Below, piece by piece: positions 8,559-15,944 of a stretch of 64,000 nucleotides of DNA. This DNA comes from Mycolicibacter sinensis (GTDB lineage Bacteria; Actinomycetota; Actinomycetes; Mycobacteriales; Mycobacteriaceae). The DNA lies in NCBI RefSeq assembly GCF_001667375.1, contig NZ_LZIN01000096.1, positions 62,001 to 126,000 on the forward strand, read 5' to 3'. The notes below the pieces were generated by a model, which worked only from the letters and a program-made list of their open reading frames with translations, ran no database searches and was not told where the DNA came from. The translations under genes and the position numbers were made by a program. Position 1 is the stretch's first letter. Each line of letters opens with the position of its first letter.

Positions 8559-9788
8559 TCAGGCCCCCTTTCGAGGGGGCCTGATTGTATTCAGAGGCAG
8601 GTTCGTCCGCAGTGCGTCCGCAGTAGTTCGCGTGGCGGCGTCGAATGCGAGCGCAATGGCGTCTAGATCGTCCGGGAACAGGTGTCCGTAGCGGTCGAGT
8701 GTCAACACCGCTGATTTGTGGCCCAGGAGCCTCTGCACCACCTTGATGTTTGCGCCTGATTTGATCGCCAGACTGGCGCAGGTATGACGCAAGTCATGCA
8801 ACCGCACCCCTTGGCAGCCCTCGACCACGGCAGTTGCCTTTTGGAAGGCGTAGCGAGCCTGCCCCAGCGTGAGCCACTCCCCGCTGAGGGACGACGGGAA
8901 CACCAGGGCATCTGGCTCGCGTTCGTCGACCTCTGTCTTGAGCAGCGCAATCAAGAACGCGGGGACCGGCACCATGCGGGATTGCTTTCCCTTAGTCGGT
9001 CCTTCCACGAGGCCTGTCTTCCGGACGTAAGTCACCGACCGTGCGACCCGTATCCGACTGGTTTCAAGGTCAATGTCGGACACGGTGAGTGCCGATGCCT
9101 CGCCGAATCGCAGACCGCAGTAGCCGAGCACCAGAACCATGGTCCGCAGGCGACCCGAGGCTACTGCCACCCGGTGTAGCTGTTCGTGGGTCAAGTACCG
9201 CTGCTCGCTCTCCGGGATGTCGGGCAGGTCGATCCCCTCGGCCGGATTGGCCGCTAGGTGCTTGGCTTTCACTGCGAACCGCAGCACAGCACCCACGAGT
9301 TGGTGGGCCTGGCGTACCCGGGATGCGCTTAAACCCTTGCCCTCGAACCGTACGGACCCGTTAACGGATAAGCCTGTGGTCCATACCTGGAGATCGTCGA
9401 ACCTAATGTCGCGCAGCGCGACAGCCTCCCAACGCGGCAGCACCACGGTCTCCAGCAGCGACCGGTAGCCTGCGACCGTTTTTGCCGCACGATTAGCCTT
9501 TGTAGCGACCCAACGTTCGGCCATCGTTCCAAAGGTCACACCGGACAGGTCAGGATCGGTCCACCTTCCAGTAACCTGGTCCGAGACCTGCTGGTTCAGC
9601 CAAGACTGTGCGTCAGTCTTGCGGCCGAACGCCTTAGCGTGTTCGCGCCCCAAGTCATCGACATACCGTGCACGCCACCGACTGCCTTTGCCATGGTTGG
9701 CACTCGGTACAGTCACGATCGTTCCGTCGGAGTTCCGGACGGTTCTTGTCCACCGGTCCTCGACACCGGCCCGGCGATTACGTCTCAT
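8559..9788 (-). CDS. int: Tyrosine recombinase (phage-type integrase)
   Basis: A 409-residue integrase. The N-terminal part (residues 1-75) contains an AP2-like arm-binding segment 'KGSRWRARYVDDLGREHAKAFGRKTDAQSWL', and a SAM-like core-binding domain follows. The catalytic set is R in 'GYCGLRFGEASAL', H-x-x-R in 'LHDLRHTCASLAI', H in 'LLGHKSAVLTL' and the nucleophile Y in 'LDRYGHLF'. It catalyses attP x attB integration at the tRNA. The start overlaps the upstream repressor gene by 4 bp (ATGA), so the two are co-translated. Its 3' end contains one pair of putative arm sites. Confidence 0.95.
   Translation of the reverse strand: MRRNRRAGVEDRWTRTVRNSDGTIVTVPSANHGKGSRWRARYVDDLGREHAKAFGRKTDAQSWLNQQVSDQVTGRWTDPDLSGVTFGTMAERWVATKANRAAKTVAGYRSLLETVVLPRWEAVALRDIRFDDLQVWTTGLSVNGSVRFEGKGLSASRVRQAHQLVGAVLRFAVKAKHLAANPAEGIDLPDIPESEQRYLTHEQLHRVAVASGRLRTMVLVLGYCGLRFGEASALTVSDIDLETSRIRVARSVTYVRKTGLVEGPTKGKQSRMVPVPAFLIALLKTEVDEREPDALVFPSSLSGEWLTLGQARYAFQKATAVVEGCQGVRLHDLRHTCASLAIKSGANIKVVQRLLGHKSAVLTLDRYGHLFPDDLDAIALAFDAATRTTADALRTNLPLNTIRPPRKGA
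8560..8583. terminator. Hairpin terminator after tRNA-Tyr, overlapping the integrase stop
   Basis: A perfect 10-bp stem CAGGCCCCCT / AGGGGGCCTG closes a TTCG tetraloop and is followed by ATTGTATT. It lies 7 bp past the tRNA and overlaps the integrase stop codon on the other strand, so it may end both transcripts. A similar hairpin sits after the right att core (about 37583-37603): the native chromosomal copy. Confidence 0.6.
8604..8623. repeat. Putative integrase arm-type sites, left pair
   Basis: CGTCCGCAG occurs at 8604-8612 and again at 8615-8623 with an 11-bp period, 49 bp inside the left core. The same pair with the same spacing recurs at 37399-37418 near the right core. Paired helical-phased direct repeats flanking a core are what arm-binding sites of lambda/L5-type integrases look like. 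The left pair is inside the integrase coding sequence. Confidence 0.5.
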
Positions 9789-10321
9789 CCCTGCGACCCG
9801 TCCTCTCGTGTGCGGGCGGCCTCCCCCTTCGCGACGATCACATCGGTAGCTCCAGAGCTGACCTGTTCAAAGCTCTGACGGGCCTTTTTTAGATGGCGGG
9901 CGGCGTCGCGCGAAAGCTCCAGCAAATGTTCGATCTCTGGAGACGCAAAACGATCCTTGGCGTCTTCAAGGATCTCTTCGAGCGTGGCGGTGGTCTCGTC
10001 GGCGGTGACGGTCTGTTGGCGGGCTGATTCTGCGTACGTGTATGTGTTCATCATTGCGAACGTAAGGCTGTTCTCGTCGGGGTCCAAGCGTCCTAGAAGC
10101 GCGTCGGTCGTGGTGGAAAACAGGTCTGCCAGGGCGGCAGCTTCGTTGATCCTGACTGCCCGTTCGCCGCTTTCAATCTTCGCGACCGTTGTGGCATAAA
10201 CGCCTCGAATGCCCTTGGCTGTCAGCATCTTTGCTAGCTCAGCCTGTGACCAGCCGTGGAGCTTGCGCTCGTGGCTGACCCTTTCCCTGAACCGGTTCTC
10301 GACAGGCGACCGCGATTCCAT
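9785..10321 (-). CDS. XRE-family HTH repressor of the element
   Basis: A 178-residue regulator. The HTH 'WSQAELAKMLTAKGIRGVYATTVAKIESGERAVRINEAAALADLF' covers about residues 24-68. A coiled-coil-like C-terminal half ('TLEEILEDAKDRFASPEIEHLLELSRDAARHLKKARQSFEQV') probably dimerises. It sits next to the integrase and opposite the excisionase-like gene, the place of a lysogeny-type or satellite master repressor. Its ATG overlaps an operator-like sequence shared with the facing promoter. Confidence 0.85.
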   Translation of the reverse strand: MESRSPVENRFRERVSHERKLHGWSQAELAKMLTAKGIRGVYATTVAKIESGERAVRINEAAALADLFSTTTDALLGRLDPDENSLTFAMMNTYTYAESARQQTVTADETTATLEEILEDAKDRFASPEIEHLLELSRDAARHLKKARQSFEQVSSGATDVIVAKGEAARTREDGSQG

Positions 10322-10396
10322 AATCGGAAATATACCTCATACAGGTTGACAAAGACGGCAGGCGCGAGTCACGATGGCAGCATCCCGATTATCGGG
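10317..10396. promoter_or_regulatory. Operator pair in the divergent repressor/excisionase control region
   Basis: CCCGATTATCGGG (10384-10396) is a perfect palindrome. A second copy, CCATAATCGG (10318-10327, reverse complement CCGATTATGG), covers the start codon of the XRE repressor. AT-rich sequence between them (tatacctcat, ttgaca-like 10345-10351) suits divergent promoters. Two similar operators flanking a divergent promoter region fit an autoregulated repressor switch. Confidence 0.55.
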
Positions 10397-10424
10397 TGTC
10401 GAACCGATCAAAGGAAATCGCGAC

Positions 10425-10775
10425 GTGGGACACGAAGAAGCTGCCAACTCGCATGCCGAGTACATGAATGCTCATGACCTGGAGCAACTCACGACTATCC
10501 CCGCCTCTACTTGGAGGTACTGGGCCCACATCCGTTCGGGGCCGCCATCATTTCGCATCGGGCGTCGCCGGGTATGGCGAAAGACGGAGGTGCTGACCTG
10601 GATCGCTGATCAGGAGGGCGACGCGCAGGGTTCTGTCAATGAGGTTGGCCGCGCCTTCGTGGGGCGGCGCCACCGGCGAAACGTACAGGCGACCTATCAG
10701 GCTCGGAACGCGGAGCCTCTGGTGTGCGCCCACACTGACACCGATGGTGGCGAGCCAGCTGGGGGCGCGCAATGA
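10425..10775 (+). CDS. Excisionase-like MerR/AlpA-type HTH protein
   Basis: A protein of 116 residues if started at the GTG at 10425, which has AAAGGA (10410-10415) at 9-bp spacing. An ATG at 10374 (no Shine-Dalgarno sequence, inside the operator region) and an ATG at 10464 are alternatives. The DNA-binding part is 'HDLEQLTTIPASTWRYWAHIRSGPPSFRIGRRRVWRKTEVLTWI', typical of excisionase/AlpA winged helices. It is the first gene opposite the repressor and overlaps the next gene by ATGA. A role as recombination directionality factor is inferred from position. Confidence 0.7.
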   Translation: MGHEEAANSHAEYMNAHDLEQLTTIPASTWRYWAHIRSGPPSFRIGRRRVWRKTEVLTWIADQEGDAQGSVNEVGRAFVGRRHRRNVQATYQARNAEPLVCAHTDTDGGEPAGGAQ

Positions 10776-11467
10776 CTGCAAAGCGACTTTGGGTGACGCC
10801 TCCTCTCTCGGTCACGCAGGCATCAGTCGAGTCCGGTCGTCCGGCGCGCACCATCAGGCATGCAATCAAGACCGGTTCTCTGCAGGCCCACAAGCTCCCG
10901 GGAGCCACTGGTGCCTATCTGATCAAGCGCCGCGATTTCGATACTTGGATGCAAAACTGCTTTGAAGGGGAGAACCTGGGTGAAGTCGAAATGGCGAGCG
11001 ACATCAAGGTGCCCGACGAGGATCTGGCCGAGGCTGATCGGCTCGAAGCACAAGCAAAGCAGGTCGAGGACCCAGATGAGGCTGCTGCCCTGAGGCGTAT
11101 CGCTGGCCATCTTCGGATGCCGTGGTGCTTCCCCGTTATGGATCATCCACGCGCCGAGGAAAATCGGGAGCTATCCCGGCAAGTAGTCAAAGAATTTGGC
11201 GCAATCGCGCCGTACTTTCCCGAGGATGACTCCTACCGCACACTGCCCCTGCGCTTGGCGCATAACGCGGCGGGTGGTTTTCGGATCGAGTTCGGGCCAT
11301 TCAGTCTCGGACGGCGCGAACTGAGGGTGCTGCACCGCGCGATCGTCGAGTGGGCTCGGTATGAGGCTCCTGCGCAGGAATATCCCACAACCACGCGGCA
11401 AGACGATCGTCGAATAGTCCAACGACAGCCAGTGCGGCGGCGCTCGATGCGAAGCGAAGGCGGGTAA
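10772..11467 (+). CDS. HTH domain protein of element early operon
   Basis: A 231-residue protein whose first ~65 residues ('VTQASVESGRPARTIRHAIKTGSLQAHKLPGATGAYLIKRRDFDTWM') form an excisionase/MerR-type helix-turn-helix with wing. An acidic region ('VPDEDLAEADRLEAQAKQVEDPDEAAALRRI') follows. The C-terminal half has no family I recognise. Its ATG overlaps the stop of the preceding gene (10772-10775). It may modulate the excision or replication switch. Confidence 0.65.
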   Translation: MTAKRLWVTPPLSVTQASVESGRPARTIRHAIKTGSLQAHKLPGATGAYLIKRRDFDTWMQNCFEGENLGEVEMASDIKVPDEDLAEADRLEAQAKQVEDPDEAAALRRIAGHLRMPWCFPVMDHPRAEENRELSRQVVKEFGAIAPYFPEDDSYRTLPLRLAHNAAGGFRIEFGPFSLGRRELRVLHRAIVEWARYEAPAQEYPTTTRQDDRRIVQRQPVRRRSMRSEGG

Positions 11468-11510
11468 GCACGGGCCGCGCAACGGATCACGATCCCGACC
11501 CGTAGAAAGA

Positions 11511-11544
11511 CGATCGCCTCAGTGCAGGAACACCGAGGCGATCG
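11511..11544 (+). promoter_or_regulatory. Strong RNA hairpin between early operon and replication module
   Basis: CGATCGCCTC (11511-11520) pairs perfectly with GAGGCGATCG (11535-11544), and GTG/CAC extend the stem inside. There is no U-tract afterwards; instead GAAAGG and AAAGGA with a start codon follow within 25 bp. It could be a U-less terminator, an attenuator or an mRNA stabiliser in front of the 11568 gene. Confidence 0.5.
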
Positions 11545-11567
11545 AAAGGATTGCAAAGGACAATAAT

Positions 11568-11708
11568 ATGTTAACACCGCAGGACCATGCGGACGCGCAT
11601 CCCAACACAGAACTGCAATTCGCAGATCGGTTCAATGCGCCGTGCCAAGTCGCTGACCATCACCGCGGTCAGGTGTCCGCCTGCGGGGAGTCGACCAATG
11701 GCTCTTGA
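11568..11708 (+). CDS. Small ORF ahead of the replication module
   Basis: A 46-codon frame with ATG at 11568 and a well-placed AAAGGA (11555-11560, 7-bp spacing). It starts MLTPQDHADAHPN and overlaps the start of the next gene by 11 bp in a different frame, a pattern consistent with translational coupling. No family recognised. It could be a leader peptide or a genuine small protein. Confidence 0.4.
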   Translation: MLTPQDHADAHPNTELQFADRFNAPCQVADHHRGQVSACGESTNGS

Positions 11709-12018
11709 TTACGAGACTGCCGACTCCTGGTGTGCGGACGTCGAGGACGAATTCATCCACTTTCCTGGTTGGCCCAGGTGGCTTTTCGGTCGCGTCCGGC
11801 CTTCGGCGGTTCTGACGTACACCGCGATGTTCTGGCACGAGTGGGCCGATACCCGGCCGAAGGTCAACACGATTGCGGCAATGATCGGCGTCAGTGAAAG
11901 CACGGTGCGCAGGTCGATTCATGAGTTGGAGAGGGCCGGGCTGTTGAGGGTCTACCGCGAGGTCGACCAAGACGGACGAAGCACGCGGAATCGATACGTG
12001 GCGGCGGAGGTCCACTGA
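11698..12018 (+). CDS. Winged-helix DNA-binding protein of replication module
   Basis: A 106-residue protein with a replication-initiator-type winged helix: 'VRPSAVLTYTAMFWHEW' then 'TRPKVNTIAAMIGVSESTVRRSIHELERAGLLRVYREVDQDGRSTRNRYVA'. The ATG at 11698 has GGGGAG 7 bp upstream; a longer frame from 11587 lacks one. Its stop overlaps the next gene (TGATG). The next, larger protein begins with a similar winged-helix domain, so the two look like a small and a large copy of one module. Confidence 0.65.
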   Translation: MALDYETADSWCADVEDEFIHFPGWPRWLFGRVRPSAVLTYTAMFWHEWADTRPKVNTIAAMIGVSESTVRRSIHELERAGLLRVYREVDQDGRSTRNRYVAAEVH

Positions 12019-13460
12019 TGCTTTCGTACGAGATGAGCATGACGTTGCGGCAAAAGTTCGGCCTCGCTACCCAGGCTGTCTTCGAATTCCTGACCCACCA
12101 CTCGGCCAACGGCGTCATCCAGGTCGTCCACCGGCGAATCGCAGCAGAGACCAGTCTCAGTGAGAAGTCAGTTCGGCGGTCGATCACGGCCCTATGCGAT
12201 GCGGGCTTGATACAGCGTCAGTATCAGTTCCGTGACCACCGGCAGTGCGCCAACAGATACCGAATCCTGGCGTTTGATCATATTGAACAACCGGGTGGAC
12301 ATACAGACGACCCAGCATCAGCAGTGTTGTCGATGGGTGGTCTCAGTGACCACCTGGTATGTATCAATAATTCTTCTTCTACTGGAGAGAAGGAAGTATC
12401 TAGTGCAGGTATTACTGCGGCTGACCTGCGGTCAGCCAAGGTGCACCCACCTCTCCCAGAGGTTCTGCCTTCGGAGAGCCAGAAGGAGCACGAGAGTGAG
12501 CTGGTCCGGATTTGGCCATCGCCTGATAACCCAATGCCTTTGGCTTCTCTTGGATTCGGCGGCAGGCTGAGCATTTTCCAGGTCGACCGCGCGGCTGCTT
12601 GGCTCGTCGTTGAATTCCAGCGTCTTGTCCTGGCTAGAGAAAACTGTAACCGTCAGCGTCTGGGCAAGAAACCTCTGGCGTCTTACCCCGATCGGCGTCT
12701 GCTGGGATGGTTTACTACGGCGTCCGTGGCACTGGGTAGGCCTAATCCTCCACCCCTTGACGAGATCACCAACCTCTTACGTTGGCTGTTCGGGGAGCAC
12801 GATGGCGTCCTGCCGTTTGACGTTGTCAACGAGTTCAATCCCACAGGGCGATACCGACCCAAGGACCGGAAGATCACCCGACTCAAGCAGGTCTTCGACA
12901 ACTACGACCAGATCCGGGAGATGCGTATGGGAAATAAACCGGACGGGCTGGTGGCATCGGCAGGTAACCACAATCTTGCTCGGCCTTCCGTGCCCAACCT
13001 AAAAGCGAAGGTCGAGGAACTGGTGTCCCGTTTTAGCGCCGTCCGCACTATGGAGCCGGACGATTTCATGCGGAACAACTTCCGCACGACGTTTCGCATA
13101 ATGCTGGATCGGGACCGCCGCAGTTACGACCAGATCAAGCTGGTGGTAGACAACTTGGGCTCCCCCCGAGTGCAGGAGTACCTCGACGTTAGCCGGTATC
13201 AGGACGCCTACTGGCTGCGCCAAGAGTTCGATCACGCCTACGAGATCATGGCCGCGGTTCTGACCGCACCCACCTGCGACTCATCAACTGTTCCTTCAAA
13301 ACCCGAGGCATGGATTACGGCTGAACGGACCGACGAGCAGGACCGTTTTGAGGAGTTTGTTCCCGATCGGCGGCACACCTCGCCGTCGGACCAGGACGAT
13401 GATGGTCAAGTCTCGAACGATGCTATTTGCAGTAAATTCGGTCAATTGGCGGATCTCTGA
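12018..13460 (+). CDS. Putative replication initiator with N-terminal winged helix
   Basis: A 480-residue protein. Residues ~10-90 form a winged helix ('FGLATQAVFEFLTHHSANGVIQVVHRRIAAETSLSEKSVRRSITALCDAGLIQRQYQFRDHRQCANRYRI') like plasmid and satellite Rep proteins. A low-complexity linker follows, then a region (~190-420) with 'RRLLGWFTTASVALGRPNPP', a FNPTGRYRPKDRK patch and helical C-terminal sequence of no family I recognise. It is coupled by TGATG to both neighbours. Position after xis-like genes and before a zinc-finger gene supports a DNA replication role, but no AAA+ or primase motif is visible. Confidence 0.5.
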   Translation: MLSYEMSMTLRQKFGLATQAVFEFLTHHSANGVIQVVHRRIAAETSLSEKSVRRSITALCDAGLIQRQYQFRDHRQCANRYRILAFDHIEQPGGHTDDPASAVLSMGGLSDHLVCINNSSSTGEKEVSSAGITAADLRSAKVHPPLPEVLPSESQKEHESELVRIWPSPDNPMPLASLGFGGRLSIFQVDRAAAWLVVEFQRLVLARENCNRQRLGKKPLASYPDRRLLGWFTTASVALGRPNPPPLDEITNLLRWLFGEHDGVLPFDVVNEFNPTGRYRPKDRKITRLKQVFDNYDQIREMRMGNKPDGLVASAGNHNLARPSVPNLKAKVEELVSRFSAVRTMEPDDFMRNNFRTTFRIMLDRDRRSYDQIKLVVDNLGSPRVQEYLDVSRYQDAYWLRQEFDHAYEIMAAVLTAPTCDSSTVPSKPEAWITAERTDEQDRFEEFVPDRRHTSPSDQDDDGQVSNDAICSKFGQLADL

Positions 13461-13789
13461 TGCCGAAGCGGATGGCCCGTTCTGGCCGGGCGCTACTTGC
13501 CGCCGCCGCACGCGACCTCCGGCACTCTCCGACCGTCATCGGTGCCGGACGGGCCTCGGCGCTATGCAGCGCACCATTCCGCACCGAGCGACGCGGTATG
13601 TGCCCTCGCTGCGGCAACGCCATCGCGCTCGGCGACTACGTCCGCTTTCTTGTCGACTACGAGATCCCTGTGCACTCACGTTGCCGGAAGTCGACAGCGC
13701 GGGCAGGCACGAAGCCCAAGAACCAGCCTCGCCCGGAGCCCCCACTCTGCCCGCGCTGCTGGACATATCACGCGGGCGAATGCTTCTGA
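13460..13789 (+). CDS. Small zinc-finger protein
   Basis: A 109-residue basic protein with two cysteine clusters. 'RRGMCPRCGNAIALGDYVRFLVDYEIPVHSRCRKS' reads as a treble-clef/zinc-ribbon site (CPRC ... HSRC), and the C-terminal 'PPLCPRCWTYHAGECF' is a second site. The TGATG overlap with the replication gene suggests co-translation. Probably nucleic-acid binding; function unknown. Confidence 0.65.
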   Translation: MPKRMARSGRALLAAAARDLRHSPTVIGAGRASALCSAPFRTERRGMCPRCGNAIALGDYVRFLVDYEIPVHSRCRKSTARAGTKPKNQPRPEPPLCPRCWTYHAGECF

Positions 13790-13934
13790 CCGCCGTATGT
13801 CTGTGGCTGCTTGGTGCCTATGCAGAGGGTTGCGGATGAACCACCAGGCCTGGCGACTCTGTGGGTGACTGATGGTCATGGGTACACCCGCAACTCGAAA
13901 GCGACGACGGCCCAGAAAATATAAGGAGGTAATC

Positions 13935-14078
13935 ATGCAGATACAGCCCCAAGAGGACCAATGGCCTGCGCGTGTCGTCGAGGTCAGAAAGTCACTGCCT
14001 CGCACGGAGCGTGATCATTGGGGACTCTGGCCCTATACCAACGAGCCTGTTCCGCTGCTGCCGAGCACCCAGGGATGA
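13935..14078 (+). CDS. Small hypothetical protein with strong ribosome-binding site
   Basis: A 47-residue product starting at ATG 13935 behind AAGGAGGT (13923-13930), the strongest Shine-Dalgarno sequence on the island. The sequence (MQIQPQEDQWPARVVEVRK...) ends 'HWGLWPYTNEPVPLLPSTQG'. No family recognised. An upstream in-frame ATG at 13872 is less likely given the ribosome-binding site. Confidence 0.6.
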   Translation: MQIQPQEDQWPARVVEVRKSLPRTERDHWGLWPYTNEPVPLLPSTQG

Positions 14079-14122
14079 CCGAGAGAGAGCGGCTCCAAGT
14101 TCAACTAAGTACGAAAGATTCG

Positions 14123-14150
14123 TTGATAGTTGATAGTTGCAACTACAACA
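14123..14150. repeat. GTTGATA repeats with TAGTTGCAACTA palindrome
   Basis: GTTGATA is repeated back-to-back (14123-14129, 14130-14136), followed by GTTG, and TAGTTGCAACTA (14135-14146) is a perfect 12-bp palindrome, with a further CAAC at 14147-14150. The AT-rich tract downstream of the replication genes could be iteron-like origin DNA or an operator for the 14130 gene. Confidence 0.4.
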
Positions 14151-14507
14151 GGGGCTCAGTTGACGGGCTTGGCGGGTGATCGCATACGTGTCACCAGGGC
14201 GGCCCTGGAGATTGTTGAACCCCGCTGCCACATCTGCAGAAATCCCGCGGTGCGGCGTGCGGTCAACGACCTGCTTGACTGGCACGGATTGCCGCTCCCC
14301 GACGGCGGCAGGATCGGTTACCAGGACATCCTGGCCAAGGTTCATCGGAGTGATCTCGTAAGCTCGCAATGGGAGCGCGTCACCTATACGTCTCTGTGGA
14401 ACCACGCCAAGCGTCACTACGACCACGACGCGGTGACGGCCTATTGGGCAACGCGGATGGACAAGGAACTGAGCGATACCCTGACTCGGCCTTCCTGGAC
14501 TTCGTGA
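14130..14507 (+). CDS. Hypothetical element protein with CxxC motif
   Basis: Up to 125 residues, if the TTG at 14130 is used; this start lies inside the repeat block, so a later start is likely. The core 'IVEPRCHICRNPAVRRAVNDLLDWHGLPLPDGGRIGYQDILAKVH' has one CxxC, and 'SLWNHAKRHYDHDAVTAYWATRMDKEL' follows. The look is that of a phage-type DNA-binding protein with half a zinc site. No known family assigned. Confidence 0.5.
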   Translation: MIVATTTGAQLTGLAGDRIRVTRAALEIVEPRCHICRNPAVRRAVNDLLDWHGLPLPDGGRIGYQDILAKVHRSDLVSSQWERVTYTSLWNHAKRHYDHDAVTAYWATRMDKELSDTLTRPSWTS

Positions 14508-14585
14508 ACTGCGTCCCGTAACCGCTCAGAAGTGCAGGTCCTAGGTGCGGCGGACTTCGGGACCGTAGGGCCGTCGCCCGATCCG

Positions 14586-15119
14586 CTAAGCCGGTTGGTC
14601 GACCCCACCGGTACGTATCACGCGTCGCTTGCTTTCGATTCTGCGGACGTCCGGAACGTGCGTACGCGGCCACCACGGCCATAACCTCAACGACTTGTAG
14701 ACATCGACAAACGCGTAGATCTCTGACCAGTGCGTGAACTTGCTGAGCTTGTCGTCCGTAAATGTCCAAGCAATATGCCCGTGGCCTTCGACACGTATTG
14801 GCGCTGTCGGATCAAGCCCAGAATTGCTGAATGCACGGCCGGTTTCATCTGAACGGACGAAATTTCGAGCTGATCCATCGTGCAGACCGATCGTCTTTAT
14901 GGTTGCAGCCTCTGCGCCACGATTGACAACGACCACCTGGACACTATCGCTTCTAGGCTGCGCTGGGGATGGCCCTTCGAGGCAGACATCAAAGATCTGC
15001 ATGTGCTCAACGTCAACGAGCAGTCGCGGCCACCGAAGATAGGTCAGCACAAAATTCCAAGCGATTGAGATCAGCGATAAGGCCAGCGCCGCGACCGACA
15101 GCCAGTTACTGAACTCCAT
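14586..15119 (-). CDS. Single-pass membrane-anchored hypothetical protein
   Basis: A 177-residue protein beginning at the ATG at 15117-15119 (a start four codons earlier is possible). One N-terminal membrane segment, 'WLSVAALALSLISIAWNFVLTYL' (residues 5-27), precedes a beta-rich domain containing 'DSVQVVVVNRGAEAATIKTIGLHDG' and 'VEGHGHIAWTF'. This arrangement is common in actinobacterial phage and element cargo. Function unknown. It is transcribed against its neighbours. Confidence 0.6.
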   Translation of the reverse strand: MEFSNWLSVAALALSLISIAWNFVLTYLRWPRLLVDVEHMQIFDVCLEGPSPAQPRSDSVQVVVVNRGAEAATIKTIGLHDGSARNFVRSDETGRAFSNSGLDPTAPIRVEGHGHIAWTFTDDKLSKFTHWSEIYAFVDVYKSLRLWPWWPRTHVPDVRRIESKRRVIRTGGVDQPA

Positions 15120-15289
15120 ATGCCAAACCATAAACTGCGGAGCGCTCGCCGACGAGCGCTACCGGGCCCACCGTCAAGGTCGCATCCGTAGTTTGCCGAT
15201 TCTCGGAGGAGTCCCAGGGTGTTCCGGCTTCTTCGAATCCCACCAGTTGCAACCACACCTGATGTTCGGCAGTACGCGACCCACGCCCG

Positions 15290-15720
15290 TCAGAAGCCGT
15301 AGACGTTTTCAATGCTGACGAACATTCCGTGACCCGTGCGGACGTTCCTAAAGTTGGTGCCGTCGGTGTTGGATTCGATGCGCCACCCATCGACGACGTA
15401 GGTGCGACCGTAGTCGCTCAGAATACTGCCGACGATCGAATAGGAACGAGATCGCCAGTGACAGCGTGTACCTGGACTACAACTCAACAAGTTGACCGTC
15501 ATGCGAATGCGGGCCGACTATGCGGCCAAGAATGCAGAACTGCGCACGATCGATCATGGCGACATACCGCCGCTTCGGGTGACCGAAGGCGACCGTGCTA
15601 GCAGCGCAGTCACCAGGCTGATCGAGGTAGGGATGAGCCAAGAGATCAGCAGCGGCGCGACGAGCAGGAGCGGGAGTCCGCAATGTCACGCGGCCTGCGT
15701 CGAGCCTGGGGATGTCTAGC
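15290..15720 (-). pseudogene. Probable decayed membrane-protein gene
   Basis: On the minus strand about 15580-15690 encodes a clear membrane-like stretch (LPLLLVAPLLISWLIPTSIS) in one frame, ended by a stop. About 15292-15502 encodes a protein-like segment ending 'YVVDGWRIESNTDGTNFRNVRTGHGMFVSIENVYGF' in another frame. The two could be the halves of one broken small membrane protein. The rest of 15132-15944 has no convincing gene on either strand. Confidence 0.3.
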
Positions 15721-15860
15721 CCCAGGCAACCAAGATCGATGCTGAATTTCCGGTGCCTCGGAGCGCTCGCCGAGCAGAGACAGCGGGAGGCCGTCGAGGA
15801 CGAGCGTCGACGACTGAGGGGTCTGGTGTCCGGCAAGGAATCGCGACTCGCATCTACAGA

Positions 15861-15881
15861 GGGAAATGATATAAATTTCCC
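15861..15881. promoter_or_regulatory. AT-rich inverted repeat upstream of the PGRS gene
   Basis: GGGAAAT (15861-15867) and ATTTCCC (15875-15881) form a 7-bp inverted repeat around an AT-rich spacer, 63 bp before the PGRS ATG. AT-rich DNA is rare in this window; it probably marks a promoter/operator. Confidence 0.35.
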
Positions 15882-15944
15882 AGACACTTGTAATTAACTT
15901 TACCGTCACTGGGACTTGATTCCAGCCAAACAAGGGGCAGGTAC

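Noticed and set aside
15492-15719. 75-codon plus-strand frame
   Set aside because: No ribosome-binding site, no similarity I recognise, and it overlaps the probable minus-strand remnant.
15477-15887. 136-codon minus-strand frame
   Set aside because: Composition is Arg/Ser-rich without pattern, while fragments in two other frames look more protein-like; treated as a decayed region.
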